60,807 nucleotides of DNA, from NCBI GenBank assembly GCA_020283715.1, contig JAIQCW010000213.1, forward strand, positions 1 through 60,807. Reading direction: 5' to 3'. The stretch's first letter is position 1, and every line of letters begins with the position of its first letter. The position numbers and the translations under genes were made by a program. Source of the stretch: Cytauxzoon felis (lineage: Eukaryota; Apicomplexa; Aconoidasida; Piroplasmida; Theileriidae). Under the pieces are notes generated by a model. The model had not been told where the DNA came from, searched no databases, and was given only the letters and a program-made list of their open reading frames with translations. This document shows, in pieces, positions 19,601 to 30,946 of this stretch.

Positions 19601-22600
19601 ATGATATGGGGACTAATTCCCCAATATATTTTATATTTTCACGTACCCCATCATCTTCTACTATATCAGCATTGAATGGAAATATCCATTTCTTAGCAAA
19701 TCCTCCTGATAAAGGTATATCATCACCTAATAATAATAATCGTTGTTGATAAATAATTTTCCAATAAGGTATACCACCTGTTAATCCTATTGGTAAACGG
19801 CCTTTATTATATTGTCTCTTTAAATTATCATCTGTATGAATATAAACCCCACAATATGATGTACCATTATCAACTAATGTTTCAACAATACGATCGACAT
19901 CACAATATTGTTTTAATGATTCAATACAATCCCATAATTGGCCATTACCTAGGCAAAAATTCAATGCATTACCACCGATATAACCAAACCCCATTGTAAA
20001 ATTACCATCTCTGCCTATCAAATCAATTGGATCATGAAATATCTGATATAATGATAATGTCCTTCTTAATTGACCTATATCAGAATATGTGATAAATCCT
20101 AATGAGTCCACTATATCACCAAATTCTAATATATTCTGTACCATGGGACATGAATTCTCATTATTTACACCATATAAACTTAATATCCTCTCGAAAACCA
20201 AATTATTAAAATCACTACAATTAACATCCAATTGCATTATCTTACCCAATTTCTCATAAGCATTCAATAAATTTATCGATGACATACCACTTATCTTACA
20301 TATACTATAATTCGTCTTACCATTATCATCGATACTTATTGGTGGTTGTAATGGATTTACATCGACACGAAATGCTAAATGATCCATTGATGTACCCTTT
20401 CTTTGTAATTGTAATACAAACCCCATTGTTATTTGTGGACATCCTGTACCATACACAAATGATTTTATTAAATTATTTAAATTCATTATCAAATTATTCA
20501 ATTGTTCATGCTCTACACCTCTTTTTAAAATATCACCTAATGTCATGTTTAGATTTAATTGATTATCTATTGATAGCCGATTTTGTGGTTTTGAATTCCA
20601 CGAAATTATATATCTAGATACTATCTCATCTATCATCATCGACCAGAATCCATACCCATCCAAACTATAATGATCATTATAGACATCTCTCTTCTTACCC
20701 CACATTTCACCATTTGTGGTGTTTTTTACCCCCATAACACCATTTTTATTATTTTTGGCTGTATTGTCATTTGTTTGCCATTTGCGCATCAAGTGAATAA
20801 AAAAAGACTCTGGCAGGAATTTATACGATGCGAACAACGACTCTAGGATATTAGGAAACAACTGACACTTTAACACAAACATCGAATTCTCCATCAGCAC
20901 ACCATTACATGAAGGAAGTATGTCTGACGTAGGAGGATCCGAATGAAATGAGGGACGTTCAGAGTGTAATGATGGACGTTCCGAATGTAATGAGGATTGA
21001 AGATTAGAAGATGGACCTCCTGTACCTCTGTGGCATCCAGGACTTCCTGGACCTCCATGTCCTCCTAAACCCCCGTAACTTCCTGGACCTCCTAAACCCC
21101 CGTAACCTTCAGTACTTCCAGTACCTCCTCCTGTCCCCTTCAATATACGATTACTACCATCATCAGATTTCCTTCCATCACATCTTCCATCATTACATAA
21201 TGGATAAACATCACCTAATACTTCAACTAATGTAGCATAAACTTCCCTTCTACACCAATTACGTATTTTATATTCAGATGTACCAAAATTTCTTTTAATA
21301 AATTGATCTACAAGATAAGATTGTAACATTAAATAAAGATGTAAATCATTAGATGATTTATTAAAGTCTATAAATAATAATGTTAAACCATATGCAATAA
21401 TAATTCTATAATCAATACATTTAGGATCATGATAGATATCATTAAATGAATGTAAACAATCTATAGTATAAATAATAATATTATTACCAGATTTATAATA
21501 TAAATTATTATATAATTGTAACATGGGATATAAAAATAATGAATATAAATAATTTTCATTAATAGTATATGAATTACAATTTTTATTATCAAAATAACAT
21601 TGTGATTTAATAGCACATGATAAATTTATAAATTTATTATTACTACTACTACCGCGTAGCGGTAAAAATAATAAATATATAGGGCTTATATGATTATAAT
21701 CCATAATACGCTTATATAAATCTATACATAATGATGTAGCTATATTTGTAGATTCTAATAAATAACCAAAACCTTTTAATGTAACATATACTAATCTACA
21801 ATTTTTTGGTATATCAAATTTAATATCATCAGCTAAATGTATAATATCATCATCTATCTCTTCATTATTATCAAAATCATAATTCTTACATCTTGTACCA
21901 TCCCAAAAATCAAATTCACCAACAAATATACCAAATTTATTATAATTTAATGATATACAACCACCACCTTCTTCAACATCTCCATCCTCTTCATCCTCTC
22001 CTTCAAGTAAATCTCTTGATGTAAATCTAAATGTATGTAATAATGAAGATGATTCATCATTTATTCTATCATCATCGTCATCAACATCAATCATATTCAT
22101 ACCACATATAACATTATAACCTAATGGTATAGTAATCTCAAAATCATATCTAGTATTAAATAAATTATTTAATAATGTAGGAAACCAATAATTACTAGAA
22201 TCACATGAACTAAATAATATATACTCCTTATAATTAGCAGAACCACGAGGTAATATCCAATGCTTCTCAAAATATATCTCACTAGATATACCATCCAAAT
22301 TATAATACTCAAAATATATATCCAAATTTATCTCAAATACATCACCATTATAATTATTCAATAATTCATTTCTACGACGTTTACGATCATTAAAATTAGA
22401 TGCCATAGAAGGAGATAAGTTATCTTCATCCATGACATTGTTATTAGGATTGTGATCAACTGTAGATTGATTAGGAGTTGTATTGTCGTGGATATGAAGA
22501 TGGTTCAATATCTCTGGAGGATTTAAATTAGATGAAACTGAAGTTATGTCAAGATCTTCAGGACCTGTAGTTTTCCACTCGCCACCACCTGAGGTCTTCC

Positions 22601-23438
22601 ACTCGCCGTGGTGGCCTTCTTTATTTACTTCCCCCTCCAGCTCCCGTGGATCGCTATCGGGTTCCACTTGAGGTCCAGTACTAGTCTCCACTTCACCTGA
22701 GGTCGTCCTGCCGTCAGCTTCTTTATTTAGTTGTCCCTCCGCTTCCCTGAGATCAGCTGCGGGTAATCCACCTGAGGTCCTATCCTCACCACCTTCATCA
22801 TCGCCACGATCTCCGGGAGTGGCATTACCGTTTAGGGGGAGTGAATTAGGAAGGCTGACGGCAGGATGGACCTCATGTGGAGAGGCCTCCACGGCGAGTG
22901 GAACAGAGTTGGATTGGACCTCAGGTTCAGAGCTGTCTGCAGGAGGAACAGAATTGGATTGGACCTCGAGTTGAGATTTATCTGTAGGATTAAGTGTTGG
23001 ATTTGATGTATTATTGTTAATGGAAGATGATTTGTTTATACTGTTCGTTTGTGTATCATGATGATTTGTTTGAATATCCTTTATTTGGTCATTTAATTCA
23101 ACGTATAAAAGTGAATCATAGAGTGATTGTGATGCTAGATGTAAACCTTCATATGTTAATAGATCTACGTTTTTACATGACTTATCTATGATATCATTTT
23201 TCAGTGTAGAATTTGTGGATTTAATAATCTGATATTTAGCATCATTATCATTCAATAATACACGCCTATAATTAAATGAACCAACTATAGGTAATATTAT
23301 TGGTAACATATATATTTTATTATCATCAATACCATCCTTTATCAATTTTATCTTCAAGTGTGTCGAACCCTTCAATAAATACTGATCAAAATTCAATTCT
23401 GCTATAACCTTCTGATATACCAATTCATAATTCAACAT
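16684..23438 (-). CDS. TAF2-like protein with C-terminal bromodomain, carrying three in-frame repeat insertions
   Basis: Exons 17146-23438 and 16684-17104, joined by a 41-nt intron, give 2237 residues. The N-terminus (MLNYELVYQKVIAELNFDQ) and a beta-rich first half fit the M1-aminopeptidase-like fold of TAF2, a TFIID subunit that contacts core promoter DNA. No zinc-protease HExxH is visible, as expected for TAF2. The last about 130 residues form a bromodomain: PMQFKADMTLMFKNAKLFN includes the acetyl-lysine-binding Asn, preceded by a WLNKIEY helix. Insertions of modular repeat lie near residues 160-300, 1570-1670 and 1845-1945, all sense and open. A Gly-rich/HSERPS tandem stretch lies near residues 770-840. 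TAF2 assignment is by fold impression and size; the bromodomain is clearer. Confidence 0.68.
17610..17905 (-). repeat. In-frame modular repeat in TAF2-like exon, 3'-most copy
   Basis: Coding reading: [36 protein letters not shown], spacer [33 protein letters not shown] and KTSG. Edges are the CCACTCGAGGT and ACATCAGGT words. Confidence 0.93.
18432..18722 (-). repeat. In-frame modular repeat in TAF2-like exon, middle copy
   Basis: Coding reading: LEVTTNSLGPASPPEVSPAV (the SPPEVSPAVS word is doubled), [16 protein letters not shown], spacer [39 protein letters not shown] and WKTSGGTT. No stop in 290 nt. Confidence 0.93.
20925..21145 (-). repeat. Local tandem repeats in TAF2-like exon
   Basis: A different, private repeat. 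Coding strand gives a Gly/Pro tract with units like YGGLGGPGS and HGGPGSPG, followed by three tandem copies of LHSERPS/FHSDPP. Simple-sequence expansion, unrelated to the dispersed modular repeat. Confidence 0.85.
22560..22985 (-). repeat. In-frame modular repeat in TAF2-like exon, 5' copy
   Basis: Coding reading: [78 protein letters not shown] and HHGEWKTSGG. It contains two B modules in tandem. More than 420 nt without a stop. Confidence 0.93.
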
Positions 23439-23724
23439 CTTTGCGATAATGCGATAATACCCAAACCACTGATTCTAACCATAAATTATCATTAGACCAT
23501 ACCAATTCAACTCACCACATAACATCCTTCATCTAATTATACACCATGTCATAATTTACTTAAATGTTATGATTAATAATAATTTTAAATCATATATACA
23601 ATGTTAATACTACCTCATTATAAGGATCTGTTGATAATATCTCATACAACATGTTATCAATACATTCACAACTTCACTCCATTACATACACCAATTTTAA
23701 TTATAATCAACTCCAATTAATACA
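23439..23724. promoter_or_regulatory. Divergent intergenic region (bidirectional promoter)
   Basis: 286 bp between the divergent TAF2-like (minus) and IPI1-like (plus) starts. AT-rich, no repeat modules. It must serve both genes; no defined motif was identified. Confidence 0.5.
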
Positions 23725-26361
23725 ATGCCGGTAAAAATTGCCAAAAATAGTGATTTCAAGGTGTCAAAATCACGAGCCGGCAAATCGCAATACAGAAGTA
23801 GTAAAAGTAGTGATGATAAATTGTTAAATAATCTCAATAGAGTTAAAAAGACTGTAAAATTATCTACACAATCTATAACAGTTAATAAAGATAATCTAAA
23901 TATAACATCTAGAAGATTAACATTAGCAGAATTAATAGGTAAGTCTAGGCATAGTTCAATTAATGTAAGACGTCATTCATTAATGAGTCTAATTGAATTT
24001 ATAAGAAGATATGAAGATGAAGGAAGATTAAATCTATGCTTAATTCTACAAGTTGCATCATCAAATTTAATTCACGAGTCGAACATCATCCGAGAATACG
24101 CCAAAAAATTATTACAACTAATCATATTAACATACCTAAATAATGAAAAATACAATGATAATAAACATCTAGAATGTCTTTATTTACACTTAGTTCAGGG
24201 TGTTCTATCATCTAATGAACAATTGGCCAATGATATTTACCTCGTTATCAATTTAATAATTGATAAGTATCCATGGATATTATATGATTATAGTACGTTA
24301 TTATTGTCTAAAATTATATCTAATGTGCCAAATTATACATGTTTTAATCATTTGAATTGTGTCTATCTGTTATTTAAATTAAAGAGAGACGAGAATACAT
24401 CGCATAATTTTCCCTCGGGACACGAGTCTAATACTCGTAATAAATTCAATACAACTTTTGCTGATGATAATAATACGCTAGGTGAAAAGATTATAAATTA
24501 TTCTATTGAAGTTATACAACATGTAACATCATCTCAAGATGAAGATAGTAATCAATCTATAGAAGCTGAGGAACTGAAATGCCTAACAGTAGCATCATCT
24601 ATAGTGAAGGGTTTGAAATTATTATATTACAACACTAGTCTTATTAAACCTAATGATGCACGGTTAATTGAAATATTATCGACTACTGATTTATATGAAT
24701 ATGAAAAGCTCACTGTTAAAGGGAAGGAAACTTATGATGTTCTATACGCTGAATTCATATTTACACGGGTTGAATTGGCTCTACATCTATTATACACATT
24801 CAGTAAATGCCAATTTGTACTTTTAAATCCTCTTATACAATTGGAATCTATAAAACATGAACTGTCTCATCATCACAATAGGATAGCCAGAGTACTTTAC
24901 ATCGCTATTACCAGAAGCAAAGGCCTTAATGTATGTAAGGAATGGCTAAATGGATCAATCACATGTAAAAATTTAAAACATAGATGGATATCATATCTAA
25001 TATCATCATTATCGCAATCTAAACTACCAGAATTAAACAATATTAAAACATGGCTACAAGATATATTTAAATTCATTAAAATAAAAAGTAACTCATTCAA
25101 TGCTTTAGATGATGTGGGGGATAATTCTATTAATGGGGTTAAATATAAAGAGTGTACATATGATTTAATATATATATATAATATAATAATATTATCATTA
25201 TTCAAATCAATAATAAATTCACCATGTATATTACCATTGATATCATTATACAAAGGATTGTTACCCAATTATTTCATTGAAATCTTCAAAAATACTACAA
25301 CACATTGGCAATATTTATGGGGCTTAGATTTAAATGTAGACGTAATTATAAATATAAATCTAAATTTCGATGAAATTCTATATAATTTTCTATCCAAACA
25401 ATCACCAAATACGACATGCTACCTCAAACTACTTTTATACATCTCCAGAAATCCATCCAATCTTGGACCAATTTTGATGGAATTCATACTAAAAACATTC
25501 AAATATAACAAGATAGAAAATCTCCATCACACATCTACACCCGAGGTCCAATCCACCTCTTCTCCACTCGCTGTTCCACCTGAGGTTACCTCTACCGTAG
25601 GTCGTCTTGCAGACAGCTCTTCTAATTACCTATCTCTAAAGAGTATAGCCACTCCCGGAGATCGTGGCGAAGAATCCGAGACGATCCATGGGAGTCGAGG
25701 TGAGATAAATAGAGAGGCCACCACGGCGAGTGGAAAAGAGGTTGTAACCTCAGGTGGAGAAGCTGTCTACAAGACGACTTCGTATGGAATGGATAGTGGG
25801 ACTGCAACTTTGGGTGCCCATACCATGGACGAACTTCTTGTCTATAATAATGAGCAGTGTAAATTGTTGTGTAGGATATTATTGAATGTGGATTCATCAA
25901 AGGTTGTCATTGATAGAATAATGGCAATTCTTGACGTTGTAATGGACGATGAAGATGTATTTATGGGGTATTTTAATGTGTTAGTGCATCATATTTTCAA
26001 TATTGATGTTGGTAAGGGTATTGGTAGTAGTCGTATTGATGTATGTGGTCGTGTGATATTGGGTATAGATATATTAAGTACAAGTATAGAGAGATTTAAT
26101 TATTGTATGGATATAATAATTAATTTAATAAAAATAAAAAGTGATGAATTCATCAGTAAATTAATGGGGTTAATTATCGATAAATTTCTTTATAAATTAA
26201 ATTCATCATACACAAATTATAAATTAAATGATATAATCAAGACCCTTAATGATAACCTAATCGAAAAATCCTCAAATAACTCCAGGCTTATGAAAATATT
26301 TAAAGAATCAAAATTCTACACAAATGAATTTAACGACTCAACTGTTGTCCACTCCACATGA
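23725..26361 (+). CDS. IPI1/TEX10-like ribosome biogenesis protein with in-frame repeat
   Basis: 878 residues, single exon. A basic N-terminus (KIAKNSDFKVSKSRAGKSQY) precedes LTLAELIGKSRHSSINVRRH and SLMSLIEFIRRYED, matching the IPI1/TEX10 N-terminal region. Helical HEAT/ARM-like repeats follow throughout. IPI1 works with RIX1 and IPI3 in late 60S maturation. A modular repeat interrupts the helices near residues 604-695. The final residues VVHST and the stop come from a repeat edge word (CCACATGAGGT), so the C-terminus has been replaced by or grown into a repeat. Confidence 0.6.
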   Translation: MPVKIAKNSDFKVSKSRAGKSQYRSSKSSDDKLLNNLNRVKKTVKLSTQSITVNKDNLNITSRRLTLAELIGKSRHSSINVRRHSLMSLIEFIRRYEDEGRLNLCLILQVASSNLIHESNIIREYAKKLLQLIILTYLNNEKYNDNKHLECLYLHLVQGVLSSNEQLANDIYLVINLIIDKYPWILYDYSTLLLSKIISNVPNYTCFNHLNCVYLLFKLKRDENTSHNFPSGHESNTRNKFNTTFADDNNTLGEKIINYSIEVIQHVTSSQDEDSNQSIEAEELKCLTVASSIVKGLKLLYYNTSLIKPNDARLIEILSTTDLYEYEKLTVKGKETYDVLYAEFIFTRVELALHLLYTFSKCQFVLLNPLIQLESIKHELSHHHNRIARVLYIAITRSKGLNVCKEWLNGSITCKNLKHRWISYLISSLSQSKLPELNNIKTWLQDIFKFIKIKSNSFNALDDVGDNSINGVKYKECTYDLIYIYNIIILSLFKSIINSPCILPLISLYKGLLPNYFIEIFKNTTTHWQYLWGLDLNVDVIININLNFDEILYNFLSKQSPNTTCYLKLLLYISRNPSNLGPILMEFILKTFKYNKIENLHHTSTPEVQSTSSPLAVPPEVTSTVGRLADSSSNYLSLKSIATPGDRGEESETIHGSRGEINREATTASGKEVVTSGGEAVYKTTSYGMDSGTATLGAHTMDELLVYNNEQCKLLCRILLNVDSSKVVIDRIMAILDVVMDDEDVFMGYFNVLVHHIFNIDVGKGIGSSRIDVCGRVILGIDILSTSIERFNYCMDIIINLIKIKSDEFISKLMGLIIDKFLYKLNSSYTNYKLNDIIKTLNDNLIEKSSNNSRLMKIFKESKFYTNEFNDSTVVHST
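25534..25830 (+). repeat. In-frame modular repeat in IPI1-like exon
   Basis: Coding reading: [40 protein letters not shown], spacer EESETIHGSRGEINREATTA, EVVTSGGEAVYKTTS. The spacer is identical to the copy in the MscS intron near 7735-7790. Confidence 0.93.
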
Positions 26362-26620
26362 GGTATATCCACCTTGCCTTTACACTGCCGTTCCACCTGA
26401 GGTTACAGTCTTGCAGACAGCCTCCTCTATTTACTTCCCCTTCCAGCTCCCATAGATCGCTTACAGGTTCCACTCGAGGTCCAATACTTAACATAGCCAC
26501 GATCTCTGGGAGTGGCATTACCCTTCAGGGATAGGTAATTGGAAGAGGGCTCCACGCCTAGGAATGGAGAGTACTATTAGACCTCAAGTGGAACGTCGAG
26601 TAGAATGAGTATATGATGTG
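26335..26620 (-). repeat. Modular repeat block downstream of IPI1, minus
   Basis: Minus-strand order: CCACGCC word, module A ([15 protein letters not shown] type), spacer, CCTCGAGTGG, module B ([19 protein letters not shown]), ACCTCAGGTGG. It fills most of the 436 bp between IPI1 and Mago nashi and overlaps the IPI1 stop. Confidence 0.9.
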
Positions 26621-26797
26621 CTTATTGTAAGATTGTAGATGGTATTATTATATATTATAAATGTTAAATATATTAATTTCTTATGAAAATGTATATAATA
26701 TGTATTATTTAATCCATAGACAGTCCCCATGTATACTCTGTTATGTCGTTCTACATGTTATCATTATCATTTATACTATAATAAAATCGCAAAAAAT

Positions 26798-27317
26798 ATG
26801 GTAGCTGATGATTTTTATATACGATATTAGTAAGTTTTATTAATTTGATTTTATATTATTTAATAGTGTTGGCCATGAAGGGAAGTTTGGTCATGAATTT
26901 TTGGAATTTGAAGTTGATACTAATAATAGATTAAGATATGCTAATAATTCCAATTATAAGAGAGATGTTTTAATTAAAAAAGAGGTGTACTTATTTAATG
27001 ATGTTATAAATGAACTTAAACGTATAGTAGTAGAATCTGAAGTTGTTAATGAAGATGATCATGAATGGCCAAAACCCGATCGCGTAGGTAAACAAGAATT
27101 AGAAATAAAATTAAATGGAAAATATTATACATTTATAACCTCCAAAATCGGATCATTACATGATATCCAAAACTCTAAAGATCCAAATGGATTAAGGATA
27201 TTCTATTATCTCATACAAGATCTTAAATGCTTCATTTTCTCACTCATCAGTCTACACTTCCGAGTATGCTTCAAACTTATACCAATATATTCATTAATAC
27301 AGATCAAACCCGTATAA
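26798..27317 (+). CDS. MAGO: Mago nashi (exon junction complex)
   Basis: Exons 26798-26829, 26867-27263 and 27303-27317 give 147 residues, the family length. [11 protein letters not shown] joins [17 protein letters not shown], then [44 protein letters not shown] and the last exon completes LHFRIKPV. These are near-invariant MAGO strings. It pairs with Y14 in the exon junction complex deposited on spliced mRNA. Introns are 37 and 39 nt. The third coding exon is only 15 nt. Confidence 0.96.
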
Positions 27318-27374
27318 ATCATCTATCAATACATTGTTACATCAATGATTACTACCTACTATCCTTCCACCTGA

Positions 27375-27665
27375 TTTACTTCCACCTTGTCTTCCACTCG
27401 CCGTGGAGGCCTCCTCCACCTGAGGTTACAACCAGTGTTCCACTAGCCGTGGAGGCCTCTTCCAATTACCTATCTCTAAAGAGTAAAGCCACTCCCAGAG
27501 ATCGTGGCGGAAGTATAGTCATTGGACCTGAAGTGGAACCCGTAGCTGATCTCAGGGAAGCGAAGGGGAAAGTAAATAGAAGAGCTGTCTGCAAGACGAC
27601 CTCAGGTGGAACTGCAATGGGAAAGAGAGGTGGATTGTACCTCGAGTGTGGGCAGAGCAATGAAA
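27375..27665 (+). repeat. Modular repeat A-B block, plus
   Basis: CCACTCGCCGTGGAGGCCTC, CCACCTGAGGT, module A ([16 protein letters not shown]), spacer GSIVIG, module B ([20 protein letters not shown]), ACCTCAGGTGG. It occupies the 406 bp between the convergent Mago nashi and NSA1 genes. Its open frames are not a gene. Confidence 0.9.
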
Positions 27666-27723
27666 TATGGATATACGAAGAAGTTAATCAAGTATTTATA
27701 AATGATGTAAATTTGTTAACAAA

Positions 27724-29816
27724 TTAATCATCTGATTCAAAGTCGTTTTCATCATTGGATGTGTCGTTTACGATGAATGATGATTCATCTGATAAATCAT
27801 CTTCAGCTTTCCTTTTTGTATTTTCAGATTGTTGATTATCATTTATTGATTCTTGATTAGATGATTCGAATATATCGTCATTTAAATTAGATAAATTATT
27901 GGGTAATAAAATTGATGTAATTTTTTGATTACAATAGAGTTTAAATAATTTTTTATTATCTTTTATATTTATAACAGTAATAAAACGATCTAAACTACAA
28001 GTAAATAAATAATTATTATAAATTTTTAAATCTGTTATAGAACCTTTATGAAAATTATAAACATTTTTCAATACACAAATATATTGACGCCATGTACCCT
28101 TAGAATAATGAATATTATGATCATTCCTACCTACATCTAGTATAGATTTTCTAGAATTCAATAAATGTTTTATAATTTCCATACGCTCATTATCATCCAT
28201 ATCATCAATACTCTTTAATTTTTCATTCTTAGCAATACATAATTTATTATATACCCATTGTACCAAACTCTTACCAGTCACTACACGTAACTTATATACA
28301 CTACCCATATTATCACCAATATATATATCACATATATCACCCATCGGTAATATACCCAATGAACAATCATTTTCATCACCACCTGAGGTCTTCCACTCGC
28401 CGTGGTGGCCTTCTCTATTTAGTTGTCCCTCCGCTTCCCTGAGATCAGCTACGGGTTCCACTTGAGGTCCATTAACTACATCACGTTCCTCCGGGTTGAC
28501 ATTTCCTGTTCCTCCGGGTAGAATTCCTGTTCTTAGGGGTTGACAGTCTACGTTCCTCCGGGTAGACATTTTATTTGTTCTTCCGGGTAATCCACTTGAG
28601 GTAACATCATCCTCATCATCACATTCGCCACGATCTCCGGGAGTGGCATCACCCTTTAGGGATGGGTAATTTGAAGAGCTGACGGCAGGACTGACCTCAG
28701 GTGGAACGGCGAGTGGATTAGATTTAGATTGAACTTCGGATGGAATTGATGATGTAAGAGATGATTGTTTGTAGATATTGTGTGTATTAGTGATGATTTT
28801 GATTAAACTTCTATCGTCTACGGAGTAGTTTTGATTGACTGTATGTTTGAGTGTTTTGCGATGTTTAGTATTTGTATCATTGAGATGTGAGTATCCTAAT
28901 AATAATTTAGAATATCCTTTAGTTCTACTATCACAGAGATTGAAATCATAGACTGGATCTTTTTGTATGGTTGGATCATAGATATATAAAAATGAATTTA
29001 CTGTAGATACACATATTATATTATGATCTAATGATTCTAATATACATATAGAATTGATATTTAATTGTGATTTAAGATCTAATAATGTATTATGTGGATA
29101 TTTACCATACCATAATATATTTTCTGTATATAAATCAAATAATATAGGTGGTATATTATTACCAGCTATAAATAATCTATTGGTCATTAATGTATGACAA
29201 TATGCACATGTTAATGGACTTTTATATTTATATACAGCAACTATATTATTTATATATTCATTTATATAATTATTATTTAATATATCTTTAACTTGATATG
29301 TACCAGACATATTATAATCATTACTCCAATCTAATATAAATATATAACCTGATTCACATATAGATAATAATAATCTATCATGTCCATTATATATCTTTGA
29401 ATCTTTATAATCTGGATATAAATTATTATATTTATATTTAGAATAAATTATTGGACCATAATTATCAAAATGTTTATTTAACATTTTAATATAAATACAT
29501 TTCGATGGTAATTTAAAAGTCCTAACTTTAATCATACTAGGATAATTATATGCTATAATATTACCATCATTATATCCTATAGTAATCTCATCTTCAGTAT
29601 AACCTCTAAAGCATAAATATATAACGCATCAATAATTAAAAAAACATACCCATAACCACCAGACCAACACATAAAAGTTACTTTTTTATCTAATGATTGA
29701 TCTTTAATATCAGTTAAACTAGTTAATTTACGATCCATAACATCAACATCCTTCAATAGACCCGTAGAAGCACCAATAATATATTTCATTTTTTTTTGCG
29801 ATTTAAAATTAGACAT
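27724..29816 (-). CDS. NSA1/WDR74-like WD40 ribosome biogenesis factor with in-frame repeat
   Basis: Exons 29650-29816 and 27724-29605, joined by a 44-nt intron, give 682 residues. The start (YIIGASTGLLKDVDVMDRK, CWSGGYG, then ITIGYNDGNIIAYNYPS) follows the first beta-propeller blade of WDR74/NSA1. Later blades are seen as ICDIYIGDNMGSVYKL and YNNYLFTCSLDRFITVINI. The C-terminus is acidic (SDESSFIVNDTSNDENDFES), usual for nucleolar factors. NSA1 acts in pre-60S assembly with Rix7. A modular repeat plus NPEE/PGGT minisatellite lies between blades near residues 330-450. Confidence 0.75.
28370..28750 (-). repeat. In-frame modular repeat and minisatellite in NSA1-like exon
   Basis: Coding reading: [50 protein letters not shown], then a GC-rich minisatellite coding GILPGGTGNVNPEE, then [20 protein letters not shown] and WKTSGG. 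All in one open frame. Confidence 0.93.
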
Positions 29817-30054
29817 TAATATTCAAGTGTATTTATATTAATGTACTAATAAATATAATATTATTAATTACAAGTCATTTTATTTAAAGTAATTAATCAC
29901 CAGAACATATCAGGTAGAAGGTGATGGAACCAAAGGGTATAAACAACCGAAATAATAAACATAATAATATATAGTAAAGTAATCTATATGATAAAGTAAT
30001 TAAATGAATATAAATTTAAATGTGTAATGATACTAGACACCACTTGATGTATAA
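29817..30054. other. Intergenic upstream of NSA1-like gene
   Basis: AT-rich, no gene seen. It should carry the NSA1-like promoter on the minus strand. Confidence 0.4.
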
Positions 30055-30425
30055 TGACTATGTCCATCTGAGGTTACAACCTTGTCTTCCACACGCTGTT
30101 CCACCTGAGGTCGTCTTGCAGACAGCTTCTCTATTTACTTCCCCTTCCAGCTCCCATAGATCGCTTTCAGGTAATCCACTTGAGGTCTGTTCTTCCGGGT
30201 TGACACTTTTTGTTCCTCCGGGTAGAATTCCTGTTCTTAGGGGTTGAACATCTATGTTCTTCCGGGTTAACATCGCCACGATCTCTGGGAGTGGCTATAC
30301 TCTTTAGAGATAGGTAATTAAAAGAAGCCTCCACGGCGAGTGGAACGGTGGTTGTAACCTCAGGTGGAGAGCTGACGGCAGGATGAAGAAGAGTTGGATT
30401 GTACATCAAGTGGAGATGATAGTGA
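30055..30425 (-). repeat. Modular repeat block with minisatellite, intergenic
   Basis: Minus strand: [27 protein letters not shown], minisatellite units coding VNPEE, STPKNRNSTRRN, PGG and VNPEE, then [20 protein letters not shown]. The rest of 30426-30946 is AT-rich and holds only the presumed promoter of the START gene. Confidence 0.9.
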
Positions 30426-30946
30426 TTGGGCTTAAGGTGTAATACCTATTGGGATGTCATCGAGTATAGCTGCAATTGAATGCTATATTATAATTCGTAT
30501 GGAAGATCAATTTATTATACTTTTATAATAATTAGGACTTGCAATTGGTATTAATTTTGTAGGAATTTGGTATAAATATGGATGGAGATGACAATTAGTG
30601 ATTTCGATGTTATAAAGACGAATTTTTTTATAATTGATAAATTAATTCCATAATTATATATGAAATAGATGTTATAATATTATTAAATTCATATTATTTA
30701 ATGGTTATAATAATTTATTTTTTATTGTACTCTGGGGTTATTATTATGATGATGGCATCATATAATTTTATAGATGTGCACATTGGTAACTGTTATAAAA
30801 TTTCGTTTGTATTGTTTATTATTATTTGACATTTATTGATGATTAAATTTTAAAAGAAGAAGAAGAAGAAAATTTTTTTTAAATTTCGATTGAATGAGTA
30901 TTAAAAAAAATAAGATTCTATAATGTATTGATATGATTTAATAAAG

